From Phyllostachys edulis (Eukaryota > Streptophyta > Magnoliopsida > Poales > Poaceae), in contig CM070562.1 in NCBI GenBank assembly GCA_036346405.1, positions 64,136,195-64,200,194 of the forward strand: a DNA stretch of 64,000 nt, in the 5' to 3' direction. Positions 22,140 to 34,924 of this stretch are shown here, one piece after another (within the stretch, counting starts at the first letter, position 1; every line of letters begins with the position of its first letter). Made by a program: the position numbers and the translations under genes. The notes below the pieces were generated by a model. It made no database searches and was not told the DNA's origin. It was given only the letters and a program-made list of their open reading frames with translations.

Positions 22140-22476
22140 ACTAGAGCATTGATACTCTTTTCTAGCCTGATTCATGACTAATTGAGAATCACCTTTCGCT
22201 AGTAGTCGTCAAGTCCCGAGCGCTTTTGCTGCTCAAATGCTAGCCAATAAACCTTCATATTCTGCTACATTATTAGTAGCAAGAAAGTTTAATTGAACAA
22301 CATATTTTAAGGTTTCTTCGGGAGGAGATACCAAGACCACCCCAGCCCTGGAGCCACTTAGTGTAAGTGATCTATCAAAATACATTGTCCACTTGTCGTG
22401 GGATTCGTACTAGGGTCCCTGAACAGATTCAGGATTTGTCCATTCGACGATAAATTCTACCAAGATGTGAGATTTA
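22140..22476 (-). pseudogene. Tat second (archaeal-type) RNase H, main part
   Basis: On the minus strand: WTMYFDRSLTLSGS, then NNVAEYEGLL and KGDSQLVMNQAR, the usual acidic sites of the extra RNase H of Tat elements. Two in-frame stops lie between them. The N-terminal linker continues beyond the insert at 22477-25659, at 25660-25760. Having both this and the standard RNase H is the main reason for the Tat assignment. Confidence 0.82.
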
Positions 22477-25400
22477 TGTAACATCACAAAGTTACATTAT
22501 GAAAATTAAAAATAATAAAGTTATTATTTTATTAGATTTTATGAAATTTAAAAGAGTTTTCTTGGTTAAATTTTTTAATTTCCTGGATTTTAAAGTCAAA
22601 AAGAAAATTTCTTGAGTTTTCTAGTTTTCTCTTGGATTTCTTTTTCTAAGATCTTTTTGTTTTTTCTTTTGAGTTCTGTTTAATTTATTTCTTTTTCTTT
22701 CCTTTGTTGTAAAATTTAATTTAAATTAATTATTTTAAAGTGTTAGATTTATTTTGGAGTTTCGCAATTATTTAATCCTAGTCTGTAATTCAAATCCAAA
22801 TTCCAATTCTCAATTCAAATCTCATCGACAAATTCCAAATTCAAATTTTGTAATTTGAATTTTCCTTGCAAAACCACTTGGCCATTTCTTTTTCCTTTTC
22901 TTTTCTCCTTCCCTCCTTTGTTTTTCTCTTTGTTTCCTTTCTCTTTTCTGTACTTTGCTTGCCTCTGCTCTTTCCTTACCGCGCTACCTCTCAGCTCCCG
23001 AACGCCGTCGCGCCAGCCGTCGCCGCCGATGCCACTGCCGCACCAGTGCCAGCCCAACCCCAACCGATGCCCAGGCCAAGCTGGACCTAGGCCGTGTGTC
23101 GCGCCTGTGCCGCCGTCGTGCGCCATTCCCACTTTTGTCGGTTACGCCCCGTCACCCATGTCGTGTCAACGTCAATGCTCGCCTTCAAAGCCTGAGCATT
23201 CATTTTCCTCGGTCGTTTTCGCATCGCGTGCATGAATTCAAGTGCTGATCAAAACTATCGCCAAATGTCTGCTCGCGTTTCGTGTCATTTCACTCCCCGT
23301 CTTCGCCGTATAAAGTGAGCATGATGTGCCCCTTGCTCTCCTCTTTGTTTTGCCTCGAGCCTCGTCGTCTATCTCCCCTCCGTTTGGCCGGAATGTGCGA
23401 TGCCACCGCCTTGTTCCTCAAAGCCGGCTACGTCACCTTCACCTTGATCTCCTTCTCCGGGGGGTTCCAAGCCGAGTGAACCACGTCACATCGCATTCCC
23501 GGTCATCTTCAACCCATCCCCCACCTCAATTTGGTCTCCCCGTCACCGGAGCAAGGTGTTGTCGCCACAACTTCCATCCCACTGCCAGCCGCCACCGCTC
23601 CTCCTTGACCACCCCCGCGCCACCCCGACCCGCCCGGCCACTTCCCCTTACCGCCACCGAGCTATTGCTGGCGCCGCCCCTCATTGCCCACTATCAAAGC
23701 ATAAATCATTGTCATGCGCCCGTCTTTGAAACCCACTCCTTCGCCCGGCCATTGTCGTGCCACTTTGCAGACCAAGCATATTTGTCGCCGCCGCCCTGTT
23801 CGATCAGCGCCACCACCTCCCATCTCCTCCCCGGGATTCCGTCGACCCATTTTGTCGGTTGCCCGGCGCCGCCGCACCGCCGTCCACCTTCACCGCCCAG
23901 AGCTGCCTACAACCTCCTTTGCTTTCTTCTTTGTTCTTTCTTTCTTGTCTTACTTGCAAGTGGGGCCCAACCGTTAGTGTCTTGTTCTAATCCTTTAATT
24001 CAGAAATAGAATATTCCCTCTTTCTCCCTCATACGAACTCCAATTCTGTTGATTCCTATTCCTAAATTCATCTAAATTCAATATCTATCTTCCAAAACCT
24101 AAGTTATTTAATTTAGAGTTTATTTGAATTTGACTTGTTTTCGTGTATAGATTTCAACGTCATTTCAGAACAACGATTAATTGAGCAAGACAAGTTATAT
24201 CTGTTGATCATATTTGAATCCTAGTATTTTAAATTATTCATATATGCTTATTTATATTCAATTTAATTTAAATTCCTGTTTGAAAATTATAGTTATTCCC
24301 AATTCCATTTACAGTCAATCTTGATATTGAAACAAACATATTTGTCACCTTAGATGAAAACCTAGTTGATCTAATAACATGAACTAGGAACCTTTGGGAA
24401 AATTTTATGCATAGTTATGCATAGACAAAAAAATGTTCAATTTGGGAGTTTTAGCCAAATATTCAACTATTGTTTAAAAAGGAGTCTATGGCATTGGTAT
24501 GCCATGGAAATTTTGCAAATAATTTTGAAAATAAAAATTAAATAAAAACTAATTTAGACTTGGGTGAAATGGTTGTTAAGGTTGGTGCAAGTTGATGCAC
24601 GGGATTGATTCACTTCAATGATCCAGATCAGGGTTTTATGGGAAATTGCCCAATTCAGTTAAGGACTGGTCCGTGAGCTTCGGCTTGTAAAGCCCATTTG
24701 TACTACCACAAGTCTGGTATGGGACAGACCTGGCTCAATAATTTGCAACATTGTTTCTGCTAGTTGTGCCATTTGGATGTGCGGGTGTAGGGAATACGTA
24801 AATTCCCACTTGGCGCAAGAGGGAGACTTTTGACGAGCTGGTGGCCCAATGGAAGTGAAACCTTAGCAGACATAACTGTTTTGGGATGGAGCATTGTAAT
24901 GGCCTTGTGATAATCACTTAGTCGCATACCAACAAAAGTGTGTGAAATGGATATTAAAAGTTGATTATCTGTTGTGGGTAAAGTTGTACAACCTCTGCAA
25001 AGTATAAAACTATTCGAATAGCCATGTTCATGGTCATGGACATGCTGAGCAAAGCTTTTCGTGGATTGGACTTTAGTTTTGCTTTCAAAATAATTTTGAC
25101 ACAAATGATCTTGGATAGTTTATCCAACTGGGAAATCATGTGGTTAGCCATGTGATAGGAGATTATCCTACTATAAAACCCAAAAATTTAGAAAATGAAT
25201 TTTAGTTATAGAATACTGCTTTGGAACTTAGTAAATGTATAATGCCAAACATTGCTTTTGCACAAATAACCATATAAGCCTTCCTTTGATATATCTCTGT
25301 ATGCATTATAATATGTTATTGGGTGTAACTTGTGAAGTACATTTTTGTACTCACCCTTCCTTAATAAAATATTGTTCAGAAGAGAAGGACTTCGCTACTG

Positions 25401-25659
25401 GCATGGATCTCGACGACTAGGCCGCTACCCCAGTCGATTGCATGTGGCAGATTTGCTAGGCTCCACTATTCTTCTTTGAATTTCGTTATGTTCTTTATTG
25501 TTGGCATGTAAGCAGTTCTCGTAAAACTCTGATATATATTAATAAAGTTGTGCGAATTATGAATGTTACCATATTTATTTACTATGTACACTAGCTAATG
25601 TTCCAGAGACTAGTATAGAATACACAGAGGATTTTGGGGTGTTACTCCTAGGTCCGACA
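22477..25659 (+). mobile_element. Solo LTR (TGTAAC type), 3.2 kb
   Basis: Starts TGTAACATCAC and ends GGTCCGACA, with exact ATTTA duplications (22472-22476, 25660-25664). It interrupts the Tat RNase H region. A GC-rich, proline-coding-like part (22980-23930) is followed by an AT-rich body with the shared LTR core (TTGTGGGTAAAGTTGTACAA at 24973 and TATTCGAATAGCC). No internal coding region is seen. TATAAAG at 23309 is a possible promoter. Confidence 0.86.
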
Positions 25660-26330
25660 ATTTAATGGACATTCGGGACACGAAATGAAGGTCAAACTCC
25701 CCAAGTTCAACCGACCACTATGCCATACACCCTGCTGCTTCCCTGTTTTGGAGGACTTCTCCTAAGGGAAACTAAGATGACACGATTAACTTATGCGCCT
25801 AGAAATAATGCCTCAGTTTTCTTGAAGACATGAGGAGGGAATATAGAAGTTTTTGGACCTGAGGGTAACGTTCCTTAGGCTCATGTAAAAGTTCACTAAC
25901 GTAGCAAACTGCTTGTTGAATGTTTTCATGCTCAACGACCAGTACTGCACTCACTGCTTGAGGCGTAGCAGCTAGATACACCAAGAGTGTTTCATTTGGT
26001 TTAGGAGAAACCAAGATGAGAGCACTTGTAAGGTATCTCTTGACACACTCGAAGGCTTTGTTTGCCTCTTCGGATCATTTGAAACCCTCATGTTTCCTAA
26101 GAAGTTTACAGAAAGAAAGTCCTTTTTCTCCCAGTCGTGCGATGAAACTACTTAAAGTTGCCATGCACCCTATGAGTTTTTGGACATCTTTCTTCGTAAT
26201 CAGAGAGCACAGTTTTTCATTGGCCTTTACCTTTTCAAGATTTGCTTCAATTCCTCGAGCAGAAACAAGGAATCCAATCAATTTTTGTGAATAGACTCCG
26301 AACACACACTTCTCAAGATTGAGTTTCAAC
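25660..26330 (-). pseudogene. Tat RNase H and linker to the second RNase H
   Basis: Minus-strand words: SPKPNETLLVYLAATPQAVS, VCYVSELLHEPKERYPQV and KLLYSLLMSSRKLRHYF. These are typical of the connection/RNase H part of gypsy pol. After stops near 25800, the linker (FPLGEVLQNREAAG) runs to the solo-LTR junction at 25660. The RT-side segment EKVKANEKLCSLITKKDVQK is at 26180-26240. Confidence 0.82.
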
Positions 26331-26990
26331 TAGTGTTTTCTGAGATTGTCAAATGTTTCTTACAGGTCAAAAACATGATTAAGACATTGTATGCTTTTTA
26401 TGACCAAGTCATCAACATAAGCTTCAAAGTTTCAGCCTAGTTGAGGAAGAAAGGTCTTTTGCATCAAGCGTTGGAAGGAAGCACCAGAATTTTTGGACAA
26501 AATGATATTTTGATATAGCAAAATATTCCAAATGGTGTAATAAATGCGGTCTTTTCTTCATCATCTAAACACATACATATCTAATGATAACCAAAATATG
26601 CATCTAGGAAACTTAAATCTCACAAACTGTAGTAGAATCAACTAAGTGATCGATACGAGGAAGTGGAAAGTCATTCTTTGGACAAACTTTATTCAAGTCA
26701 GTGAAATCTACACACATTCTCCACTTACCATTATATTTTCTATCCATTACAAGATTAGCCAACTACCCTGGGTGATTGACTTCTCTTATAAAACCTGCCT
26801 TCAGTAACTTGTCCAATTATGAATGGATAGTTTGTCGTCGATCAGGTGCAAATCACTGTAATTTTTGTTTTACGGGCTTTTTGTTAGGCCGTAGAGCTAG
26901 CTTGTGCTCGATCACCTCCCTGGAGACTCCGGGCATGTCGGATGCTTGTTGCGCGAAGACACCTACATTTGCTCAGAGGAAGGCGACGAG
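26331..26990 (-). pseudogene. Tat reverse transcriptase, broken
   Basis: On the minus strand, WRMCVDFTDLNKVCPKNDFP and PLPRIDHLV (26730-26650) are the classic Tat RT start. FITPFG lies near 26540, and the catalytic YVDD is still present at 26419-26408 within AYVDDLVIKS. Stops and frame changes occur between these blocks. Upstream remnants (about 26990-26800) match the pre-RT linker ending in GFIREVNHP. Confidence 0.85.
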
Positions 26991-27202
26991 GGCGTCATCC
27001 TATGTGGAGTCGAGGGCGACTCCAATGCGAACGGTCTTGGAGGGTTTCGCTGTATTTAGTGGAACCTATTTGACTTGGTCATTCAGCTTTTGTGAAACTT
27101 TTGGCTTTGAGTACTTCGCCAGATGTTCATGTTATTTGCTTCTCGAGTTGGTATCTGGCCAATCATCTCGAGTGACTTATGATCGCATCTAAGCGTCATC
27201 TT

Positions 27203-27670
27203 CTAATCACAGTGTACTGTGATAACTCCTTTGGGACTTGGCATCTTTAGACATTGGTAATCGTAATGAGCGTCTATTAGGAATCGTGTCAGATTTGGTC
27301 GACCAAGAATGACATTATATGCCGTATCGAAGTCCACCACATCAAAAGAGATTTTCTCCGTCCTGAAATTGTTTAGTGACCGAAACGTAATAGGAAGGGA
27401 AACTTGGCCAATAGGCTTAGCCGAAGACGCTGGTATGATCCCATGAAAGGAGTATCGTACATGTCTTATCTTCGTCCTAAGAACTTGCATTTCATCTAGG
27501 GCACTCGTAAAGAGTGTATTTAATGAACTTCCACCATCATCTTTCACTCGATTAACTTGGTAGTTGTTGATGGTGGGTTCGACCATGATCGAAAAATGAC
27601 CAGGTCGAGTAGATGGGATCGGACAATCACCCTTCTCAAAAGAGATGGTGACCTTCGACCACTTTAGCAA
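27203..27670 (-). pseudogene. Tat aspartic protease region
   Basis: An open minus-strand frame of 155 codons has the protease word DGGSS (near 27540), then FDVVDFDTAYNVILGRPNL, the conserved end of Tat protease, and KMPSPKGVITV. The frame is open here but is cut off from gag upstream and RT downstream. It would process the Gag-Pol polyprotein. Confidence 0.83.
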
Positions 27671-27699
27671 CTTATTGACAAGAGGATGGTCGATGTAAT

Positions 27700-29134
27700 T
27701 TACCTCACGCTTGACAGCTTTGAGTTGTCGTTCGACTCATATGCCAACTATCCCTCTTAGATATGATCAATTGTATGCTCGGGGTCCTGGTACGACATCT
27801 CCTCATCATCTTCTGACTGCTTACGACCACCTGTCTGCCCTACTTCTTTGAGGGTAGGAAGTGGTCCTTCGCCAGAATAATAGTCTTCGAGTTTTTCTTG
27901 GAAAACCCAATATTTACAGAAATTTTCTACCTTTTTTATGAAAAAGGCATCACCTCGGCTTGTCAGTCTTCCGCTCGGGGCGTTTGACTTTGCCTTGGTC
28001 GGAGTACTGTTTGGAGCCTTGGGGCTCCTTGTCACTCACGGCTAAAACCTCCTTCGAGCTCTTGGTCTGCGACTTTTTGTTTTTAGACTTGCTCTTGGAT
28101 TCTTAGTCGGCTTGTCCTTCTCCTCAGTACCCTCACTTTCTCCTCGAGTACCCTTGTCGTCACGATTGATCGTGCGATTCCACTCGACTGCTTTAGAAGC
28201 AGTCGTGTAGTGGTCTGCCATCTCTAAGAGTTCAGCGATGGTATCTAGTGGGTTGAGAGCGATATCATCTGTGATCCTCTGTTGTCGGACTCCCTATGTG
28301 AATGCTCTAATGACAGAAGAGTCAGAGACTTCAGGAATTCAATTACGAACATGACTGAAGCGTCTTATAAATTGACGCAAAGTCTCATGAGAATGTTGTC
28401 GCATTCGATGTAGGTCGTCTCCGTTTCTAGGGAGCTTATACGTGTCCTAGAAGTTTGCTAGTAGTAGATCCCATAGGTGTTGCCACAAGCAGATTGACTC
28501 CAATGGTTGGTTCAATAACCATGATCGAGCAGAGCCCTCGAGGACTTTCGGCAAGTAATTTGCCATGATGGGCTCATCTTCTCCTGTGGCTCATACTGCA
28601 GTGATATAGATTTATAGAAATTCGATGGGATATTGAGACCCATCAAACTTATCCATGTTAGTTGGTAGAAATCTGGCTAGCCAGCGAACTGCTCATAGAT
28701 CAGACAAGAACGCCTAACATCCGATAATGGTGTCATAACGCCTCCTTTGTGGGGAATAAGGGTTAACGTCACCATGTGATCGTACTTGATGATGCCAGTG
28801 GTAAATGGACCTGATCTACCATAGATCTCGGTCCTATGAGGGTAATACTCCTCGTGCTCCATTTGCTGATGCATATTTCTTTGAAGGAGTGGTGAACGAC
28901 CATCTCCTCTACAAATTTGTTGATCACCAGTTGCTGGAGGGTTTCTTTTTCGACCAGCGTCGTGGTTGGGAGATTGACAAGGCATGCAGCCTTGTCGCCC
29001 TCCATGAGGAGAGTTGTTCGAATGACTGGTGTTCGAAGGCGTTGTCCTAGTATGGCTTCCGGGACGGCGTTGCCGATTGTGCTTGATTCTGGTGATGGTG
29101 TCTTGAAGTCTTTGTGCGATCTCTCGAGCGAAGA
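27700..29134 (-). pseudogene. Tat gag, C-terminal two thirds
   Basis: Minus-strand pieces run from 29134 (FAREIAQRLQDTITRIKHN) down to about 27750. The central retrotransposon gag part (29000-28250) is frameshifted. The 27757-28035 frame carries FCKYWVFQEKLEDYY, from the end of gag. The junction at 29134 joins smoothly with 31352 (LGYDLF...AREIA) once the insert 29135-31351 is ignored. Confidence 0.72.
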
Positions 29135-31351
29135 TGTAGTACTCCAATTTATTCTAAGGAAGAAAGCAGTCAAAAGAGAAATTAGACTTTAGAGGAGGGG
29201 ATTTCTACAATTCTTTGGCAACCTGGGCCTCGATCCTTGGCCTAAGAGGCCCATAAGGGGCCGGCCAAAGGGGAAAAGGGGGGGGGGGTTGGCTGAACCC
29301 TTGGCCCCACCTTACGCCTCCTCCCACCCCCCTCCTTGAGATGCCACCCTCTCCTCTCCTCCCCTCTTCCCCACGCCCCTCTCCTCCTTGGTGCGCCCCC
29401 TCTTCCCTTGGTAGCACCTATCTTCCTCCCTGCGTTCTCCATTAATGCCAGCCAAGAGAAGGTAGGAGATCCATTCGGTTGCCGCTGGTCAAGGAGAAAA
29501 GAGAAGGAGAGGGAGAAGAAAGAGGAGAGGAGCACCTTGCACTGATTTCAGCGAGCTCACATGTGTCTTCTAGGGTAATCATTCATCTCCTCGCTGTTTG
29601 GTTCAATTAGATTCTATGGTTGTTGTCGTTTAGCGAATCGTTGCTACTGCTGTAACTTGAATCGGTAATCTGTACTCTGTTTGTTCATCAGTTTTCGTCT
29701 AGTTCAATGCAAAATTGGAGGTTAGGGTCTCCAAGATAATTATAGGAAATGTCATTAGTTTTTTGTAGGATCTGAGATAACTTCATTTGGAATTTTAGTT
29801 TTGGAGATACGTCAATTTCTTTACTGCTGTCCAGAAACTCTGTCAATTTACAGCAGTCGTCGTAATTAATAAATAAGAATTTGATAGTGGCCAAATCAGG
29901 GATGTCTCCCAACGCGACTTTTGTAGGCAATTTTCTTAGATTTCCATATTATGAAAGATCATAATTTTTGGTTTAGCCAATTGGAAGTTATAGCTATTCT
30001 TTTACTGCTGTCCATTTTGTCTATCAGTTTCTAATAGTAGGTTTTCAACTGTATGTTAGATTCAGATAAAGGCAGAATTAGAGGATCTCACCAGCTAAGT
30101 TTTTGTAGATAATTTTGTTATATTTCCAGAGAATCTGAGAATGCATTTTTATGATTAACAGAGGGAAAGCTATGTATTTTAGAAGGCCGCTATTCAGTGG
30201 TAGTTTTCTGCTAGTTCGTCGTCTTGCTTGAGTAGAATAAATATTTAAACCATGGGTTTTGGGAATGAGTTTGAGAGTGTTGCGAATAGTGTTATATTAC
30301 CTGGTAAAACTTGTTTTGAGTAACTTAATTGTTGTAGGAGGAGTTACTTCGGGGTTAGAGGTGCCATCTTTACCTCCTAACGCGTCGCAACGCGAAAGGC
30401 AAGTATAGATTGAATTTCCATGATTGTTGTTTGGTTCAAAACGATTGTATGAATATGTTATGGATGAATTTTATGGATGATGAGTAATTCTGTTCTTACA
30501 TGATTATGTTCATTGTTGATGTCAAATTTGCTTCTATGAGAGAATGCATTTATTATATTCATTCCATTTTGAACATTCATGCCTCATCCACGGGAGTGGA
30601 TAATGAAAGAATCATCATTCCAATATGGGCAAATAAGTCCCATCAATCCAATATGGGCAAATGGATCACCGTTTGAAATATTCTTCATACGGGCCTTGGA
30701 TCCCTGTATTTTGGATAATGTGGGGCCTGAGTGAACACCGACGGGTGTTCACTGGCTATACCGGTATAAGCAGAAGAGAAGTGGATGCATTTTCATACTT
30801 GCATAATATCCATAGCATTTTTCTTATGTATTCGAATATTGTGAATGACATGTATTTGATTCGTTACTTTCCATGTTATTCAATTGTATTTGCTGAGTTG
30901 TGGACTCACTCTTGCAAGTTTTGTTTGTTTTAGGTAAACTTTGAGGACGACATGCTTTGGGAGGGAGTAGTTACATAGAGAAACTCACTCTATTACTCAT
31001 TTTACAAATTAGATAATAATTCTGCAATTACCTTTCATTTGAGAGTTATGGATTGTAATAATTGGTATCATGATGTTTAATATTGTTCGTCCTTAAGTTT
31101 TGTTTGCAATAGTTAATGGTTTATACTCACCAGTTATACTCTTGATATTATTCATATTGAATGAATTATTGTAATTGGATGTTTAGAGTTTTTTTATGCT
31201 TGCTGAAATTTAGATCATTTAATATAATAGTACCTTTGTGTGTTGATGTTTAGCTGACAGTAGTTGTTAAAGTGTTGGAAATAAATTATATTGTTGTATT
31301 GTGGTAGAGGTTTAGGTAACATCTTGGATTTCGCATAGCCAGGATGTTACA
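29135..31351. mobile_element. Solo LTR or small element, 2.2 kb, GAAGA target duplications
   Basis: Bounded by exact GAAGA copies (29130-29134 and 31352-31356). Termini are TGTAGTACTCC and GGATGTTACA. It splits the Tat gag, whose frame joins across it. The left part is GC-rich (29220-29500), the rest AT-rich, and no coding region or repeated ends are seen. Orientation is uncertain: the terminal word TGTAACATCC is on the minus strand, but the order GC-rich then AT-rich suits the plus strand. Confidence 0.8.
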
Positions 31352-31700
31352 GAAGAGGTCGTATCCTAGCACTTGCCCAAGCTCCAAAGTCGGGTTTTCG
31401 ATCAAATCATTGATCTGTTGCAACTCTTGAGCAGTTTCAGACTGGTACTGGACGCACCCAGGTAAGGTGGTCTTGGCTACAATCCTTCTTCTTCGGATGG
31501 TGTCGGGATCGTCAACATCTGAGTTCACTAGAGCATGCCTCAGTGGAGTGTGATCACTTCGAGGATGTCGGCCACGCTCATGAAAGTTGAGATCTTGGTC
31601 GTTGTCGGAGGCGTCCTCGCCATGGTCATGAGAGCCCAAAGCGTGCGAGCGATGGGAAGTAGCCCCAGTCCTGTTTCTTAGAGAATGATCAGGATCTACA
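31352..31700 (-). pseudogene. Tat gag, internal piece
   Basis: Minus-strand frame with DPDHSLRNRTGATSHRSHAL, HERGRHPRSDHTPLRHALV and ENPTLELGQVLGYDLF. It lies between the 2.2-kb insert and the second family A LTR. It is open over its length. The composition (H, R, D rich) is that of the linker ahead of the structured gag domain. Confidence 0.7.
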
Positions 31701-33222
31701 TGTTGAAAATATACCCTAGAGGAAATCATGGAGATGATTATATTTCATTATGTTCATAATATTGGATAATATGTTATCATCTTCCTTGAATGAATCATTG
31801 GTTATGAAGATTAACAAGTATGTGACTTGTTGGTGAAACTCTTAGCTTATATGATGTCATTCTAAATGAATCCCAGGTCGGATGTCAATGGTCAGAACAC
31901 CAGTGACTCTATCGACCAGCACATGTATTGATTGATGACCATGTTTCATCGGTCATGGATATAGGGATATCGAATCAATAATGTGAACACATGTTAGAGA
32001 ACATGGGGTTGGTTTGACCCACCTTGAGACACTATTGAGATTGTTATGATTCTATGTGTCGTTAGTTGGTCTCAAGCAATGATGATGTATAATCCTTAGA
32101 CCTGAGATTAGCATGGTTTCCTACATGTGTAATATCACTCTTAGGGGTTGCTAACGCCGTCAGAATCGAAAGCGATTATAAAGGTAGCTTTCGGGTATGC
32201 TATGAAACATGCGGAGGAATGTGACTGGTCGGATATGGGATTTGCCCCTTTTAACATAACATGAGAGATGTCTCTGGGCCCCTCGTTGTGGTCGGATAAA
32301 GTAAGTGCATGGCCATGCCACTAGTGGTCGAAGTGTTCGACCACGTGAAGTTATCCGACACTCGATCGAGAAAGTATTGAACAGTCCATGGATGACACAA
32401 CATCTCACCTGGAGTTCAACCAGACATCGTGAGGCAAAGGGAGAATACACGAGTAGGTCGCTTAGCTTGATCAGTTACGGACTAGTCATATGGGGATACG
32501 AGCTGGTCGTAGACTAGTCGAACGTAATCACAGAGTGGTCGAAACCTGGTCGTAAGGACTTACGAACTGGTCGTATAGAGATAGGACCTGGTTGTAAGTG
32601 ATGAGGACCTGGTCGTATATCATATTGCATTAAGGTTCATCCGATATAATTTGTGTGTATTCGGGAATCGTTATGTCCTGCTAGGAACCGCTAATGACTC
32701 GTGGTCGGAAAGGGTTTTTGAGTCGCAACCGATTACACATGAACCTACAGGGTCACACACTTAAGGGGTTGGAACTAACCAGTACGGATACGATTCGTCA
32801 AACGTGATCGGATAGGATCCGTCATGAGCACTATATAAGGAGATGCATGTGGCTGTTGGGATGAGGTGAACGTAATAGATGAGACACACGAAAGTCGTGA
32901 GTTGAGTTATTCCACTGAAACCCTAGCCGCCATCTTCCTGAGAGCTCTACCGTGCGACTTGGTGCTAGCACATCGGCGTATGGTTGTTCCTTCCCTGGAC
33001 GTGTGGATACCGTAGAGGCGCTACTGCGGTTGCTGTTGCGCTTGAGGACGATCCGCGATCTTCATAAGGAACTGCAGAGGTCGCTGGAGGAGACGATCGA
33101 CCCCGACCACCGCACCGACATGCTCGACGCTGGACGATCGACTACGACCACTACATCGACGCACTCTACGTTGGACCAGGCTGCTCCAACCCTTCTTTCG
33201 TTGCTCTGCGCGTCTGGTGGAT
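31701..33222 (+). mobile_element. Solo LTR, family A copy 2, 3' end missing
   Basis: Starts TGTTGAAAATATACCC and is similar to 13125-14605 along most of its length. Similarity ends at GCGTCTGGTGG near 33222, about 110 bases short of the end of copy 1. No target duplication partner for CTACA (31696-31700) is found. A deletion at its right edge is likely. It keeps a TATA region (CTATATAAGG at 32831-32840) absent from copy 1. Confidence 0.75.
32831..32840 (+). promoter_or_regulatory. Putative TATA box of family A LTR
   Basis: CTATATAAGG in a stretch of about 110 bases (32780-32890) that the other copy has lost. The position, before the leader leading to AAACCCTAGCC, fits an LTR promoter. Confidence 0.5.
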
Positions 33223-33513
33223 ACCATAGTAGGTTTGACCACACCCCTTGTGGGTGTAACCAAAGAGTGACAGTCAGTAGCTCACGGTCGAGCCCTAGAA
33301 CCATGGATTCTAGGACTTGGAGTGTCAGATCGGACGGCCTTAGAGGAACATGAACGTTTGGAGGAGGAATCCTCACTGTGTTCAAGACTTGCCGTGGGGC
33401 GGCCCTGATCATGGTCGCTTGGACCCTTGCTCTACGAGGACTCTGGCTCCTCCTTTGGGTGTAAAGTTGTGGGGCAAAAGGTTCCCTCATCAATCTTTTC
33501 TGAGATGCGATTC
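33223..33513 (-). pseudogene. Tat gag, N-terminal linker piece
   Basis: Minus-strand remnant between the truncated solo LTR and the GATTC element. Words such as TPKEEPESS and KRSCSSKAVRSDTPSPR suggest a low-complexity linker, with stops. It continues at 52839 beyond the 19-kb insertion. Confidence 0.5.
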
Positions 33514-34520
33514 TGATGAGGATTGCCCTAGCTTCATGACATACATGCCAACATATCAAGATTCAAAACACTATAACAAGGTTAAAACTAAATTTAAGGT
33601 TCGTAATTATACTTTGTTTGAAAGAATGCAACTACGGCTTTGCTTGTATGAGTGTAGATATTATTGACGTCCTCAAAAATAGTGCGGGCTAGCCAGAGGA
33701 GTAGGAGGCCGACCCAAGAGAAAAGAAGGAAGCACAAGAAGGACAACATAGTGCAAGTTGAGAGGAAGAGGAAGGCTGCTAAGGGGCGGCACATGGAGGG
33801 TCCATGCATGGACATGAGTGTGCATGCGGCCCAATGATTTGAGCCCACTTCATATTCGACCCAAGTGGAGCAAGCTACAATGAAATCCAAGCCCAAATCC
33901 GAAATACAAGTTGAGTCCAAAATCAGCCCTAATTGCATTTTGACTTTTAGCCCAAAATTGGAATGTGAATTTGAGGTGGATTTGATTTGAAATTTGATTA
34001 TTGATGTTTAGATCTGAAAGTGGGCTTGCATGCTATTATTTGGGTCATATATCTTTTAATATTCAGCCATGTATCTTTATTGCTTTCAGAGTTAGAGTTT
34101 AACGCATCTAGGAGTCAGTTTCGGTCTTTGTGATCGAATCTGATTGGACTCTTGGTTTTGGCCGAACCAAGAGGAGGGGATAGCTCCCTATTTAAGGTGT
34201 CTAGACGGCCCTAGGAAGGGTACCACAAAATTTTATCAATCAAAAGACACTGCATTGCATGTTCTAGGGGTTGTGCAAGCCGCTGGCTACCCCCCATAGA
34301 ATTATGCGATTCCTTCGCTAATCTTCTTGCTCGCTCTTGGTAGAAATGCAGGGAGATCATCTCCACTTGTTCGTGGACAAGTGGAATTATCAAAGCATGT
34401 GGTTGGGCGAGTTAATGTGCTGCAGGTTGTTGCATTGGCAACATATTGACTTCACACAATTCGGCAGGCTATTCGATGTATCCGGGTTCTAAGTCGTGAA
34501 GATCGGGTGCCCCCGTATCA
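33514..34520 (+). repeat. 5' LTR of the gag-only element
   Basis: 1007 bases, direct repeat of 51837-52838. A TATA-like TATTTAAG is at 34189-34196. The last 30 bases (GTCGTGAAGATCGGGTG...) resemble the end of the CRM-like LTR near 39029-39062 on the minus strand. Confidence 0.93.
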
Positions 34521-34523
34521 TCT

Positions 34524-34535
34524 TGGTATCAGAGC
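34524..34535 (+). promoter_or_regulatory. Primer binding site (initiator tRNA-Met)
   Basis: TGGTATCAGAGC, exact, three bases after the 5' LTR. Confidence 0.93.
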
Positions 34536-34924
34536 TCCGTTGACAACTTAGAATCTTTATCTTTGATTAGTAGATTGGTTTTAGCATTTTTTGGTACTGT
34601 TCTGCACTGTTCATCCAAAAAATTTAAAAAAGTAAATAGCATTTACTATTTCAAACTATTCATTAATTCCAAAAATTCTCGCGAAAATACTAGATTGATT
34701 TCACTTTTATTCTATCCTATTACACCAAAAAAGGCCTGCAAAAATATTTCTTTATCAAACCGTAGTTCCAATCTGAATTTCAGTGGGTTTGATAGGTTTT
34801 GATCCATTGGAAATATTTGATTTTAGTTGTTTTTTCATTTTTCCCTTTGCATAGCTTAATCTTTGTTTTCAATCTAATTTATTGGTTTGATTTCTTGTTT
34901 GGGCTGATTTAGGGTTTCGGTATT

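Noticed and set aside
28805..29192. Plus-strand frames over the Tat gag
   Set aside because: Shadows of the minus-strand gag, which has recognisable words and joins across the insert.
13125..33222. Family A copies as the two LTRs of one large element
   Set aside because: The sequence between them is Tat host DNA, and the aORF frame rejoins precisely across copy 1, so they are separate solo LTRs.
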